Of a stretch of 64,000 bases of DNA, positions 35,573-44,132 are shown piece after piece. Each line of letters begins with the position of its first letter. Within the stretch, counting starts at the first letter, position 1. This stretch comes from Chitinophaga filiformis (GTDB lineage: Bacteria; Bacteroidota; Bacteroidia; Chitinophagales; Chitinophagaceae). A program made the position numbers and the translations under genes. A model generated the notes under the pieces. That model did not search any database and was not told the DNA's origin. It saw nothing but the letters and a program-made list of their open reading frames with translations. The stretch lies in the NCBI RefSeq assembly GCF_023100805.1, contig NZ_CP095855.1, positions 7,915,001-7,979,000 on the forward strand. The letters are read 5' to 3'.

Positions 35573-37459
35573 ATGGAGAATTTTATCGTTTCAGCCCGTA
35601 AATACCGTCCACAGAATTTTTCAACCGTAGTCGGACAATCACATATTACTACCACCCTTAAAAATGCGATCCGTAACAACCAGCTGGCACATGCCTTCCT
35701 GTTCTGCGGTCCGAGAGGTGTGGGTAAAACAACCTGTGCCCGTATACTGGCCAAAACAATCAACTGTGAAAACCTGCAGCCTGATGGGGAAGCGTGTAAT
35801 CAATGTCATTCCTGTACCTCCTTCAATGAAGGAAGTTCCTTCAATATCCACGAACTGGATGCTGCGTCCAACAACTCGGTAGATGATATCCGGACGCTGG
35901 TAGAGCAGGTACGTTTCGCGCCTCAGGCAGGAAAATACAAGATCTATATCATAGATGAGGTACACATGCTCAGTTCTTCCGCATTCAATGCGTTCCTGAA
36001 AACGCTGGAAGAGCCTCCTTCTTATGCCATTTTCATCCTGGCTACCACAGAAAAGCACAAGATCCTTCCGACTATCCTGAGCCGGTGTCAGATCTTTGAC
36101 TTTAAACGCATCACTATCCAGGATACTGTAGAGCATTTACAGGAGATCTGCCAGAAAGAGCATATCCAGGCAGAATCTGATGCGCTGCACCTGGTAGCCC
36201 AGAAAACGGATGGTTGTATGCGTGACTCACTCAGTACGCTGGACAAGATCGTCAGCTTCACCGGCGGGCACCTGACTTACCAGAACACGCTGGAGCACCT
36301 GAACATCCTGGATTATGATTATTTCTTTAAAGTGATGGATGCCGTGCTGCAACAGGATGTTGCCACTGCCCTGTTAATATTTGACGAGATCTTACAGAAA
36401 GGTTTCGAGGGAGATAATTTCCTGAACGGCTGGGCGGAGTTTCTCCGTAACCTGCTGATGAGCAAGGAAGAAAAGGTGCTGCACCTGGTGGAAGTATCCG
36501 GTAATCTTAAAGACAGGTACAAGCAGATGTCCGGCAAGGTAAGCCCGTCTTACCTGATCACGGCGCTGCACCTGTTGAATGAAACGGAGATCAACTACAG
36601 GATGGCCCGCAACAAAAGGCTGCATGTGGAAATGGCGCTGATCAAGCTATGCTTCCTTCAGCAGGCCGTTACCTTAGTCAGCGATGACCAAACCGGAGAG
36701 GTAGTAAAAAAAAAACTGGTAGCTGATGGTGCAGTGCCACAGAAGCTACGGTCTTCCTTTATACAGGCAGCGCCGGGGCCTAAACCGGTGGCAGGTCAGC
36801 CGGCCACTACCAGCTCCATAGCAGCCAATGAAGCAAGACTGACCATTGAAACGCCGGCACCGGCGGCCAACCATATACAACAAACACCTGCCCAGCCTGT
36901 ACAGCCCGTGCAACGGCAGGCGCCAGCAGTGCAACCCGCCACAGCACCTGCAACAGCTGCAACAGCTACAGCCGCCAGGCCTGGTCAGACAGCAGGGCCT
37001 CAACCCAAGCTGACCGGCCTTGCCGCCATGAAGGAGGCACTGGCTGCCAAACAGCAGGTGCAATCGGTACACCAGGCAATTCCTATGACCCTGGGGGCAC
37101 TTCATGTATACTGGGAAGAATTTATCAATACTTTCAGGCAGGCTAACAAAATGACAGTCGTGAGCAATCTCCAGCTGGCTGTTATTAACCTGGCAGGTCC
37201 TGAAGAAATAGCCATTGTGAGCAGGAATATCGTGCAATTCCGCTTCATGGAAGAAGAAAAGCTCTCAATTTCGGCTTTCTTCAAAGAAAAGTTCCATAAC
37301 CCGGCTATCGTGCTGACCTTGCAGCTGGATGAGAGCCAGCAAACGGTGGATATTGGCCCCGCGCCGCTTTCCAGCCGGGAACAGTTCCAGAAGATGACTG
37401 AAAAATATCCGCTGGTGAAGGAACTGAAAGATAAGTTGAATATGGAACTGGATTTTTAA
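35573..37459 (+). CDS. dnaX: DNA polymerase III subunits gamma/tau
   Basis: 628 aa. Clamp-loader AAA+ ATPase: KYRPQNFSTVVGQ, Walker A GPRGVGKT (46-53), a zinc knuckle with Cys residues around CNQCHSC, DELDAASNNSVDDIR, Walker B IYIIDEVHML, sensor 1 ATTEKHKILPTILSRC. The collar domain ends near residue 370. An A10 run spans codons 378-381; beyond it lies an Ala/Pro/Gln/Thr-rich linker (about 395-490) and a C-terminal domain (about 500-628), probably the polymerase/helicase-binding tau part. A slippage site seems to produce a short gamma form (see separate entry). Confidence 0.96.
   Translation: MENFIVSARKYRPQNFSTVVGQSHITTTLKNAIRNNQLAHAFLFCGPRGVGKTTCARILAKTINCENLQPDGEACNQCHSCTSFNEGSSFNIHELDAASNNSVDDIRTLVEQVRFAPQAGKYKIYIIDEVHMLSSSAFNAFLKTLEEPPSYAIFILATTEKHKILPTILSRCQIFDFKRITIQDTVEHLQEICQKEHIQAESDALHLVAQKTDGCMRDSLSTLDKIVSFTGGHLTYQNTLEHLNILDYDYFFKVMDAVLQQDVATALLIFDEILQKGFEGDNFLNGWAEFLRNLLMSKEEKVLHLVEVSGNLKDRYKQMSGKVSPSYLITALHLLNETEINYRMARNKRLHVEMALIKLCFLQQAVTLVSDDQTGEVVKKKLVADGAVPQKLRSSFIQAAPGPKPVAGQPATTSSIAANEARLTIETPAPAANHIQQTPAQPVQPVQRQAPAVQPATAPATAATATAARPGQTAGPQPKLTGLAAMKEALAAKQQVQSVHQAIPMTLGALHVYWEEFINTFRQANKMTVVSNLQLAVINLAGPEEIAIVSRNIVQFRFMEEEKLSISAFFKEKFHNPAIVLTLQLDESQQTVDIGPAPLSSREQFQKMTEKYPLVKELKDKLNMELDF
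36706..36749 (+). promoter_or_regulatory. Probable programmed slippage/frameshift site in dnaX
   Basis: A10 at 36706-36715 is followed 3 nt later by a stem-loop with arms GTAGCT (36719-36724) and AGCTAC (36744-36749), with inner TGG/CCA pairing. In the -1 frame translation reads ACT GGT AGC TGA and stops; in the +1 frame it reads AAC TGG TAG and stops. Either change yields a protein of about 382-384 residues ending just after the clamp-loader collar, like gamma subunits made by frameshifting in E. coli or transcript slippage in Thermus. Confidence 0.65.
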
Positions 37460-37515
37460 AGGGGTTTACAGAAATATCTTCTGTAATCTAACTTTCACAA
37501 TTCGCATTTCTTTTG

Positions 37516-37523
37516 TAGGTTTG
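37516..37523 (+). promoter_or_regulatory. TAnnTTTG -7 element (TAGGTTTG)
   Basis: It lies 21 nt before the ATG at 37545 of the E2 gene and overlaps an in-frame TTG at 37521, which is therefore not a likely start. Confidence 0.5.
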
Positions 37524-37544
37524 GGCAAAATTTGGAAAAATACT

Positions 37545-39185
37545 ATGGCAGAAGTTATCAGAATGCCCCTTTTGAGTGACACAATGACTGAAGGGGTGAT
37601 CGCGGAATGGCATAAAAAGGTAGGAGATACCGTAAAAGCAGACGACGTAATTGCTGAGGTGGAAACAGATAAAGCCACCATGGAAGTAATGGGCTATGTT
37701 GAAGGTACTCTATTATATATCGGTGTCGAGAAAGGTAAGGCTGCTAAAGTAAATGAGATCATAGCAATTGTAGGAAAACCAGGTGAAGATTATAAATCTT
37801 TACTCGGTGGAGGTAATAATAATGGCCAGGCGGCACAGGAAGCTAAACCTGCAGCGCAGGCAGCACCAGCTGCAACTCCGGCTCCGGCAGCCAGCAGTGC
37901 TGACAGTGCAGCAGCTGCGGAAGCACTGAAAAATGCAACCGTTATCCGTATGCCGTTGTTGAGCGATACGATGACGGAAGGTAAAATTGTAGCCTGGAAC
38001 AAAAAAGTAGGCGATACCGTGAAGAGTGATGATGTACTGGCTGAGGTAGAAACCGATAAGGCTACCATGGAAGTGATCGGTTACGCCGACGGTGAACTGT
38101 TATATGTAGGAGTAAAAGAAGGCGACGCCGCCAAAGTAAACGGCATCATCGCGATAGTAGGTAAAAAAGGCACCAATGTAGATGCGATCCTCGCAGCAGA
38201 GGGCGCAGGTGGTGCAAAACCAGCTGCACAGGCAGCACCAGCAGCAACTCCGGCTGCATCTGCGGCTCCGGCAGCAACGCCTGAAGCTTCTGAAAGCAAA
38301 GACGGACGTGTAAAAGCATCTCCGCTGGCGAAAAAACTGGCTGAAGAAAAAGGCATCGATATCAACAAAGTGACCGGCTCCGGCGACGGTGGCAGGATCG
38401 TGAAGAAAGATGTTGACAGCTACGTACCATCCGCAGCTCCGGCTGCAACCAAGCCAGGTGCTGCTCCAGCCGCTAAAGCTGCTGCATTCACTCCGGCAGG
38501 TCAGGAAGGCTACACTGACGTTCAGTTAAGCCAGATGCGTAAGGTAATTGCTAAACGCCTGAGCGAAAGCAAATTCTCTGCTCCTCACTTCTACCTGAAA
38601 GTAGATATCAATATGGACAAAGCCATTGAAGCACGTAAAGCTATCAATGAAGTGTCTCCTGTTAAGATCTCCTTCAACGATATGGTGATCAAGGCTTCTG
38701 CCCTGGCACTGCGTCAACATCCTGATGTTAACAGCAGCTGGATGGGAGATTTCATCCGCCAGAACCACCATGTACATATCGGTTCCGCTGTAGCAATAGA
38801 AGATGGCCTGATCGTTCCGGTGATCCGTTTTGCTGATCAGAAGAGCCTGAGCCAGATAGCTGGTGAAGCGAAAGAACTGTACGACAAAGCCAAAAACAAA
38901 AAACTGCAGCCGCAGGATTTCTCCGGCAATACCTTCACTATCTCTAACCTTGGTATGATGGGTATAGACGAATTTACTGCCATCATCAACCCTCCGGATT
39001 CCGCAATCCTGGCTGTTGGTGGTATTAAAGAAACAGTCGTTTCCGAGAAAGGACAGTTCAAAGTAGTGAACATCATGAAGCTGACCCTCAGCTGTGATCA
39101 CCGTAGTGTGGATGGCGCTGTAGGAGCACGTTTCCTGGCTACGCTGAAAAGCTACCTGGAAAATCCGGTAACAATGCTGGTATAA
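37545..39185 (+). CDS. Dihydrolipoamide acyltransferase (E2) of pyruvate/2-oxo acid dehydrogenase complex, two lipoyl domains
   Basis: 546 aa from the ATG at 37545. Two lipoyl domains, each with the ETDKATMEV lipoylation motif (first Lys is K43), separated by an Ala/Pro linker; a peripheral E1/E3-binding domain (VKASPLAKKLAEEKGIDINKVTGSGDGGRIVKKDV); another Ala/Pro linker; and a catalytic core with PHFYLKVDINMDKA and active-site LSCDHRSVDGA. The YTDVQLSQMRKVIAKRL start of the core fits PDH E2 (acetyl transfer). No E1 or E3 gene is adjacent. An intrinsic terminator follows, so it is monocistronic. Confidence 0.93.
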   Translation: MAEVIRMPLLSDTMTEGVIAEWHKKVGDTVKADDVIAEVETDKATMEVMGYVEGTLLYIGVEKGKAAKVNEIIAIVGKPGEDYKSLLGGGNNNGQAAQEAKPAAQAAPAATPAPAASSADSAAAAEALKNATVIRMPLLSDTMTEGKIVAWNKKVGDTVKSDDVLAEVETDKATMEVIGYADGELLYVGVKEGDAAKVNGIIAIVGKKGTNVDAILAAEGAGGAKPAAQAAPAATPAASAAPAATPEASESKDGRVKASPLAKKLAEEKGIDINKVTGSGDGGRIVKKDVDSYVPSAAPAATKPGAAPAAKAAAFTPAGQEGYTDVQLSQMRKVIAKRLSESKFSAPHFYLKVDINMDKAIEARKAINEVSPVKISFNDMVIKASALALRQHPDVNSSWMGDFIRQNHHVHIGSAVAIEDGLIVPVIRFADQKSLSQIAGEAKELYDKAKNKKLQPQDFSGNTFTISNLGMMGIDEFTAIINPPDSAILAVGGIKETVVSEKGQFKVVNIMKLTLSCDHRSVDGAVGARFLATLKSYLENPVTMLV

Positions 39186-39213
39186 TGTAAATATCACAAC
39201 GAACTATAAAGAG

Positions 39214-39246
39214 AAAGGCTGCGTCAAGTTGACGCAGCCTTTTTTT
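39214..39246 (+). terminator. Intrinsic terminator of the E2 gene
   Basis: Stem AGGCTGCGTC (39216-39225) / GACGCAGCCT (39231-39240), loop AAGTT, followed by T6-7. Confidence 0.9.
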
Positions 39247-39359
39247 GTTCGCATACGGATCCATTCCCTATCTTCTTAACACGCTGTTATTCAGCAGCAG
39301 AATTTGGGAATTGCTATTTAAATGATTAAATTTAAGTGGCCCCCAACAACAAATGATCA

Positions 39360-39749
39360 ATGGAGATTCCTAAGAATGCGTTAAGCTGGTTCGAAATCCC
39401 TGTACATGATTTTGACAGGGCAAGGAAATTTTACAGCAAAATATTCAACTATGAAATGCCGGAAGAACAGTTGGGTCTGAAGAGGACAGCATTTTTCCCA
39501 TTCGACAAACAAAATCATGGTATCGGCGGAGCCATTGTTCAGGGCTCCGAATATTTTCCCAGCCAACGTGGCGCATTGATCTACCTGCATGCCGGCGATG
39601 ATCTCTCAGATGTACTGGAACGTGTGGAGGCGGCAGGCGGTAAGATAGAACTGGACAAACGCCCCGTATCTGAGTTACAGGACCTGGGGTATTTCGCCAT
39701 CTTCTTTGATCCTGATGGTAACAGAGTTGCCCTTCATTCCCGCCGATAA
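39360..39749 (+). CDS. VOC superfamily (glyoxalase/bleomycin resistance-like) protein
   Basis: 129 aa, one VOC unit: SWFEIPVHDFDRARKFYSKIFNYEM at the start, GGAIVQG in the middle, and the typical end GYFAIFFDPDGNRVALHSR. Members bind a divalent metal and act as dioxygenases, lyases or binding proteins; this branch (similar to 'PhnB/27-kDa' single-domain proteins) has no assigned substrate. It lies upstream of the GbsR-like regulator on the same strand, but the regulator has its own promoter. Confidence 0.88.
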   Translation: MEIPKNALSWFEIPVHDFDRARKFYSKIFNYEMPEEQLGLKRTAFFPFDKQNHGIGGAIVQGSEYFPSQRGALIYLHAGDDLSDVLERVEAAGGKIELDKRPVSELQDLGYFAIFFDPDGNRVALHSRR

Positions 39750-39803
39750 AACAGCTGAAAACCAACAAACACAAACACCCCATTCCTAACCAGCCTCACC
39801 CTC

Positions 39804-39831
39804 TTTCACTTTCTTTTGAAAGTTCAATAAC
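39804..39831 (+). promoter_or_regulatory. Candidate operator, copy 1, upstream of the GbsR-like gene
   Basis: 28-bp element containing the perfect palindrome ACTTTCttttGAAAGT (39808-39823). It overlaps the -33 TTTG (39815-39818) of the promoter for the regulator gene. 23 of 28 positions are identical to copy 2 at 40392-40419. Confidence 0.65.
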
Positions 39832-39838
39832 TTAGCAT

Positions 39839-39846
39839 TACATTTG
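39839..39846 (+). promoter_or_regulatory. TAnnTTTG -7 element (TACATTTG) for the GbsR-like gene
   Basis: It has a -33 TTTG at 39815-39818 with a 20-nt spacer. The candidate operator overlaps the -33 box, which fits repression or autoregulation. Confidence 0.6.
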
Positions 39847-39867
39847 GGGTAACGAAAAGAGGATTAC

Positions 39868-40374
39868 ATGAAATTGGCAGAAGCAAAAGCACAGTTTATA
39901 CAAACCTGGGGATCTTTGGGTGCCCAATGGGGCATTAACCGTACTATGGCCCAGATCCATGCCCTGCTGATGATCATGCCAGATCCGCTGAGTGCCGAAG
40001 ATATTATGACGGAACTGAATATTTCCCGCGGCAATACCAATATGAACGTGCGGGAACTGATCAACTGGGGGCTGGTGGAACGTGTATTGATCCCTGGGGA
40101 AAGGAAGGAATATTTTACCGCCGAAAAGGACATCTGGAAGGTAGCCACTGAAATTGCCAGGGAACGGAAACGCCGGGAGCTGGATCCTATTCTCAAGACC
40201 CTGAACCAATTGCAGGAAGTGGAAGGAGATGCGAAAGATAAACACGTAAAAGCCTTCAAAGAATCCATCCAGGGCATCAATAAGTTCGCCCATCAGACAG
40301 ACAAGGTGATCAACTCTTTCGTGAAAGCGGAAGAAAGCTGGTTCTATGGAACGCTAATGAAATTATTCAAGTAA
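39868..40374 (+). CDS. GbsR/MarR-type transcriptional regulator
   Basis: 168 aa. Winged-helix HTH at about residues 20-95: WGINRTMAQIHALLMIMPDPLSAEDIMTELNISRGNTNMNVRELINWGLVER, typical of the GbsR group of MarR-like repressors. The C-terminal part is helical and charged (dimerisation). It sits between two copies of a palindromic element and just upstream of a TIGR01777 oxidoreductase gene, so it probably controls itself and that gene. The ligand is unknown; GbsR of Bacillus senses choline, but no osmolyte gene is nearby. Confidence 0.9.
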   Translation: MKLAEAKAQFIQTWGSLGAQWGINRTMAQIHALLMIMPDPLSAEDIMTELNISRGNTNMNVRELINWGLVERVLIPGERKEYFTAEKDIWKVATEIARERKRRELDPILKTLNQLQEVEGDAKDKHVKAFKESIQGINKFAHQTDKVINSFVKAEESWFYGTLMKLFK

Positions 40375-40391
40375 TATTTTTTCTCCAAATG

Positions 40392-40419
40392 TTTCACTTT
40401 TTACTGAAAGTTCAGAAAC
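40392..40419 (+). promoter_or_regulatory. Candidate operator, copy 2, upstream of the TIGR01777 gene
   Basis: 28-bp near-copy (23/28) of 39804-39831, with ACTTT / AAAGT half-sites in the same positions. It ends 18 bp before the ATG at 40438 and 17 bp after the regulator's stop. Confidence 0.6.
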
Positions 40420-40437
40420 AGTATTAATCCGCATACC

Positions 40438-41382
40438 ATGAAAAATAAAAAAATAGTCATTGCAGCAGGAACAGGGTTCATCGGCACAGGTATGATCGAC
40501 TACTTTGGTAGCGATAATGACATTGTTATTCTTACCCGTCATCCGGTTGCCGGGCATGGCCGGGTAAGCTATATAAAGTGGGATGGCCGAAGCCTGGACA
40601 CGTGGTCAGAACAACTTGAAAATGCCGACCTGCTGGTCAACCTGGCCGGGAAAAGCGTGAACTGCCGCTACACGGAAGAAAATAAACAGGCAATATTTGA
40701 TAGCAGGACAAATGCGACTTCGGTGCTGGGCGCTGCCATACGAACCTTACAGCGTCCGCCGGCATTGTGGATCAATGCCGCCTCTGCCACTATTTACCGG
40801 CATGCAGAAGACCGGCCTATGGATGAATTTACGGGAGAGATGGAAAATGATTTTTCCGTACAGGTATGCAAACGCTGGGAAGCAGTCTTTAACGAGCAAA
40901 AGACGCCGGGTACCCGTAAGGTCATTCTCCGTATAGCCGTAACGCTGGGTCACCAGGGAGGGGTTATAGCACCATATCTCAATCTTATCAAATTTGGACT
41001 GGGGGGCTACCAGGGAAGCGGAAGGCAGCAATTCAGCTGGGTACATATCAATGATGTATGCCGGATGATGGCATGGCTATATGAGCGTCCGGAACTGGAT
41101 GGTGTATTTAATTGCAGCGCACCTCATCCTGTCAGCAACCGGCAGTTTATGAAAACATTACGGAAGGCGGCAGGTCATCTTTTCGGCTTGCCTGCGTTTA
41201 CCTGGATGTTGTATATCGGGGCCAGACTTATTGGCACCGAAACTGAGCTGCTGTTGAAAAGTCGCTGGGTGCTACCCACCCGCGCCCTGCAGGCAGGTTT
41301 TGTTTTTGAGTATCCTGAACTTCAGCCTGCCATGGAAAATATTATCGGTCAACTGCCAAGGCGTCGGTATCACCTCATATAG
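40438..41382 (+). CDS. TIGR01777 family NAD(P)-dependent epimerase/oxidoreductase (YfcH-like)
   Basis: 314 aa. Rossmann motif AGTGFIGTGM near the N-terminus (GxxGxxG), NLAGKSVNCRYTEENKQAI, the family's RRPPALWINAASATIY-like stretch, and the C-terminal DUF1731 part (HPVSNRQFMKTLRKA; PAFTWMLYIGARLIG; LLKSRWVLPTRALQAGF). Cell function unsettled in general. It lies directly after the GbsR-like regulator with a copy of the candidate operator in between. Confidence 0.9.
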   Translation: MKNKKIVIAAGTGFIGTGMIDYFGSDNDIVILTRHPVAGHGRVSYIKWDGRSLDTWSEQLENADLLVNLAGKSVNCRYTEENKQAIFDSRTNATSVLGAAIRTLQRPPALWINAASATIYRHAEDRPMDEFTGEMENDFSVQVCKRWEAVFNEQKTPGTRKVILRIAVTLGHQGGVIAPYLNLIKFGLGGYQGSGRQQFSWVHINDVCRMMAWLYERPELDGVFNCSAPHPVSNRQFMKTLRKAAGHLFGLPAFTWMLYIGARLIGTETELLLKSRWVLPTRALQAGFVFEYPELQPAMENIIGQLPRRRYHLI

Positions 41383-41458
41383 ATCATTATGGTTTAATGT
41401 TTGCTCTTAATAGAAAGTGCCTGCCGGGGTTTATACCCTGGTGGGTACATTTAAAAAG

Positions 41459-41833
41459 ATGGTTATGAACGATAAGAAACTCACAGTTGTATTAGGCGCC
41501 TCTCCCAACCCGACAAGATATAGCTACCTGGCAGTGTCCAGATTGGCGGCAAAAGGGCATCCTGTACTTGCTATCGGCAAAAAAGAGGCACAGATAGGCG
41601 ATATCCCTGTTACGAAAGAGCATCCGGTGCCTGCAGATGTGGACACCGTTACCCTGTATATGAATCCGGTGCTACAGCGGGAGTATTATGATTATATCCT
41701 GCAATTGCACCCGAAACGCATCATTTTTAACCCGGGTACAGAGAATGAGGAGCTGGCCACATTGGCTGAAAATAAAGGTATTGAAACGATGGAAGCTTGT
41801 ACACTGGTGTTGTTGAGCACTGGCCAGTATTAA
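41459..41833 (+). CDS. CoA-binding domain protein
   Basis: About 124 aa. The start is uncertain: ATG at 41459 or two codons later at 41465; a GTG at 41417 is less likely. Single Rossmann-like CoA-binding domain: TVVLGASPNPTRYSYLAVSRL, GHPVLAIGKK, VDTVTLYMNP, PKRIIFNPGTENEEL, EACTLVLLSTGQY. It resembles the small CoA_binding_2 proteins that stand alone in many bacteria. Function unknown. It follows the TIGR01777 gene by about 76 bp on the same strand. Confidence 0.85.
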   Translation: MVMNDKKLTVVLGASPNPTRYSYLAVSRLAAKGHPVLAIGKKEAQIGDIPVTKEHPVPADVDTVTLYMNPVLQREYYDYILQLHPKRIIFNPGTENEELATLAENKGIETMEACTLVLLSTGQY

Positions 41834-42038
41834 GGCCTGTAGCCACTATTACCCTCCTGTGAAATGTTGTCCCTTCCGGAATAAGATGCCGTTAATTCTT
41901 GCTTTCTCTTATCTGATTGCTGATTAATTTTTGTATATTACTTATAATTTTCCCCTACCAGCAAGGATTTATAACGACAGAACGGCATAAATGTAATCTT
42001 AACTACCACGCCTATTCACTCTAATCATATATATTATC

Positions 42039-42512
42039 ATGAAATGGAGAAGATTCAACGGCGAACCGATTCATTTGCCCATTAAAGAAGAAGTACGCCA
42101 GGCAATTGTCCGGGAAACCGGAAAGGGCTTTCACTTAAAAGTGTGTATTGGCACGGACTCACAGGTAAAAGGTGCAGAAACAGAATTTGCAACAGTGATC
42201 GTTTTCCTGCGTGAAGGACATGGAGGTTTCATGTTCATCCACAACGACAAAACACGCGACTCTTACTCCATCAAGGAGCGTATGCTCATTGAGGTAGCCA
42301 AGAGTATTGAGATCGCCTATGAACTGTGTGACATGTTCACTGAATATGATGTGGACATGGAAGTACATGCAGACATTAACACGAACCCCCAGTTCAAAAG
42401 TAACCTGGCCCTGCGTGAGGCAATGGGTTACATCCTGGGAATGGGATTTGCCTTTAAAGCAAAACCAGACGCCTTCGCCAGCAGCTGCTGTGCGGATAAG
42501 GTAGTGAACTAA
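42039..42512 (+). CDS. Ribonuclease H-like YkuK family protein
   Basis: 157 aa. KVCIGTDSQVKG carries the first acidic residue of an RNase H-like fold, followed by KERMLIEVAKSIEIAYEL, VDMEVHADINTNPQFKSNLALREAMGYILGMGF and AFKAKPDAFASSCCADKV. This matches the YkuK (DUF458) family, predicted to be nucleases but without a known substrate. Two back-to-back hairpins lie shortly after the stop. Confidence 0.88.
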   Translation: MKWRRFNGEPIHLPIKEEVRQAIVRETGKGFHLKVCIGTDSQVKGAETEFATVIVFLREGHGGFMFIHNDKTRDSYSIKERMLIEVAKSIEIAYELCDMFTEYDVDMEVHADINTNPQFKSNLALREAMGYILGMGFAFKAKPDAFASSCCADKVVN

Positions 42513-43024
42513 GCCTGCAGGCTGATATTTACTTTCCCCGCTGTCAGGATGCGTTCCTTCGCATCCGGGGGCTTTCTTCCCCCTGAAAAACCGATACCCT
42601 CAAGCCAATTATCCGCCCACAATACGGATTACAGATACCTTTTAGACATACCTGCCATAAAAGGCTGCAAATGCTTTGAGAACGGCCATCATACCGGTTT
42701 TCCTCTAGAAACTGGTCTTTATATTGCTATCCCGGTAACAGCGCGCCGGCCAGTGGCCATTATATGTGTGCGAAACAGGGTATGCCTTTCCATCAGGCAG
42801 GGTGCCCGGCGGACAGTGAACGAAAATCCCGGAAAAATATTGTTATGTTAACTCTTCGTAAAAGCAGAAGGCTCAAACGCAGTCCAGGCCTCATTTCGAG
42901 GCCTTAACCTTTCAACTCCCGGCTTTCTCATCCGGACGGGGCTCTTTTAATTTGAAAAAAAATCCTTAATTTATACTTGTTATACTGATACTGTTATACT
43001 GATTTTACTGAATAGCTGTCCAAC
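42513..43024. other. Gene-free stretch with two adjacent hairpins
   Basis: Two perfect hairpins sit side by side: GGATGCG/CGCATCC (42547-42566) and GGGGG/CCCCC (42567-42583), 34 bp after the YkuK stop, with no following T-run. A 100-residue plus-strand reading frame (42549-42851) starts inside the first hairpin and has no domain or sensible composition; I do not call it. Near 42978-43010 the sequence TTATACTGATACTG repeats just upstream of the next gene. Confidence 0.5.
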
Positions 43025-43429
43025 ATGCGTGCCTACATAACTGTCATACTACTGTTAGTATTTGCCAACTCCTCGTGCAAAAAAGAGACTATCTCCGACA
43101 CTTCTTCCCAAAAGCTGCAGGGCAGCTGGCGGCTGTTGTATTCGAAGCCTTCCGGGGGAAATACCCTGGTTCAGCCTGATACAACCTCTTTAGAGATCCT
43201 GAAATTCGATGGTAACAATATGCTTACCTACAATCGTGGCTCGCTGATCTCCAGGGAAACCTACCTGATGGCCCTTAAAAGCGATCGCCAGCCCTACCTG
43301 GTGGCAGACAGTGATCCATGGAATCCACGGATATTCAGCTGCAATATCACAGGGAATGACACCTTATCCCTCTTATCAGTGCATTCCAGCGTCCACGTCG
43401 GCCGTGTGTATGTGCGGGTGAAGCCTTAA
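43025..43429 (+). CDS. Small lipoprotein, lipocalin-like
   Basis: 134 aa. Lipoprotein signal with lipobox NSSC followed by KKE; the mature part begins near LQGSWRLLYSKPSGG, the opening strand motif of small lipocalin-like domains in Bacteroidota lipoproteins, and then shows alternating beta strands. It has no Cys pairs or enzymatic motifs. Probably an exported lipoprotein; function unknown. It is convergent with engB. Confidence 0.75.
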   Translation: MRAYITVILLLVFANSSCKKETISDTSSQKLQGSWRLLYSKPSGGNTLVQPDTTSLEILKFDGNNMLTYNRGSLISRETYLMALKSDRQPYLVADSDPWNPRIFSCNITGNDTLSLLSVHSSVHVGRVYVRVKP

Positions 43430-43443
43430 TTTGTTTTGCCGGG

Positions 43444-44052
43444 CTAGGCAATGGCCCGGAATTCTGTATTCATCTCGTCTATCATTGACAGGATAGCATC
43501 TCTGCCTGTCTTTTTCACAGTGCTGGTTACAAAATGGGCAGGGAGAAATTCCCATGTTTCCCTGAGCTTATTCAGGAATGCCTTGATATTCCGGCTGGTT
43601 TCCGCCTGGGTATTCTTATCTGCTTTGGTAAATACCAGGGAGAAAGGGATCTGCCACTCTCCCAGCTGGTTAATAAAGTCGATATCCAGCTTTTGCGGGG
43701 TATGGCGGCTGTCTATCAGTACAAACACATTGACCAGGTTCTCCCTTTTCCGGAGATAATTCTCGATCATCTGCTCCCAGGATCTACGCTGCGACTGACT
43801 CACCTTGGCAAAGCCATATCCCGGCAAGTCTACCAGGTACCAGGCCTGGTTGATCAGGAAGTGGTTGATAAGCTGCGTTTTACCCGGTGTTCCGGACGTT
43901 TTAGCCAACTTTTCATTGTTTGCCAACATATTGATCAGGGATGACTTTCCCACGTTGGAACGGCCTATAAAGGCATATTCCGGGAGATTCGGAGTGGGAC
44001 ATTTCTGCCAGTCAACATTACTGATGAGGTATTCTGCGCTCTTGATGATCAT
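43444..44052 (-). CDS. engB: Ribosome biogenesis GTPase YihA/YsxC (EngB)
   Basis: 202 aa from the ATG at 44052 (MIIKSAEYLIS); a TTG 21 nt upstream is not used. G1 GRSNVGKSS, G2 with TPGKTQ, G3 DLPGYGFA, G4 TKAD, G5 region TSTVKKTG. The complete small GTPase fold without extensions is the EngB type, needed for late large-subunit assembly. It is divergent from ubiE. Confidence 0.95.
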   Translation of the reverse strand: MIIKSAEYLISNVDWQKCPTPNLPEYAFIGRSNVGKSSLINMLANNEKLAKTSGTPGKTQLINHFLINQAWYLVDLPGYGFAKVSQSQRRSWEQMIENYLRKRENLVNVFVLIDSRHTPQKLDIDFINQLGEWQIPFSLVFTKADKNTQAETSRNIKAFLNKLRETWEFLPAHFVTSTVKKTGRDAILSMIDEMNTEFRAIA

Positions 44053-44118
44053 ATTATTACTCTTCGGGCACAAAGTTCATGAAAATTTACTTATTGCCGG
44101 CATTTCTCTATTTTCTCC

Positions 44119-44126
44119 TAACTTTG
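44119..44126 (+). promoter_or_regulatory. TAnnTTTG -7 element (TAACTTTG) for ubiE-porT
   Basis: It lies 6 nt before the ATG at 44133, so the transcript is near-leaderless. It excludes an upstream in-frame start at 44079. Confidence 0.6.
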
Positions 44127-44132
44127 CGGGCT

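Noticed and set aside
37790..38368. Ala-rich minus-strand frames
   Set aside because: Antisense shadows of the Ala/Pro linkers of the E2 protein.
42549..42851. 100-residue plus-strand reading frame after YkuK
   Set aside because: Starts inside a hairpin, no domain, no promoter element, composition unlike neighbouring proteins; probably chance.
43436..43460. Terminator between the lipoprotein gene and engB (CCGGGC/GCCCGG)
   Set aside because: Lies partly inside the engB 3' end and lacks a T-run on either strand.
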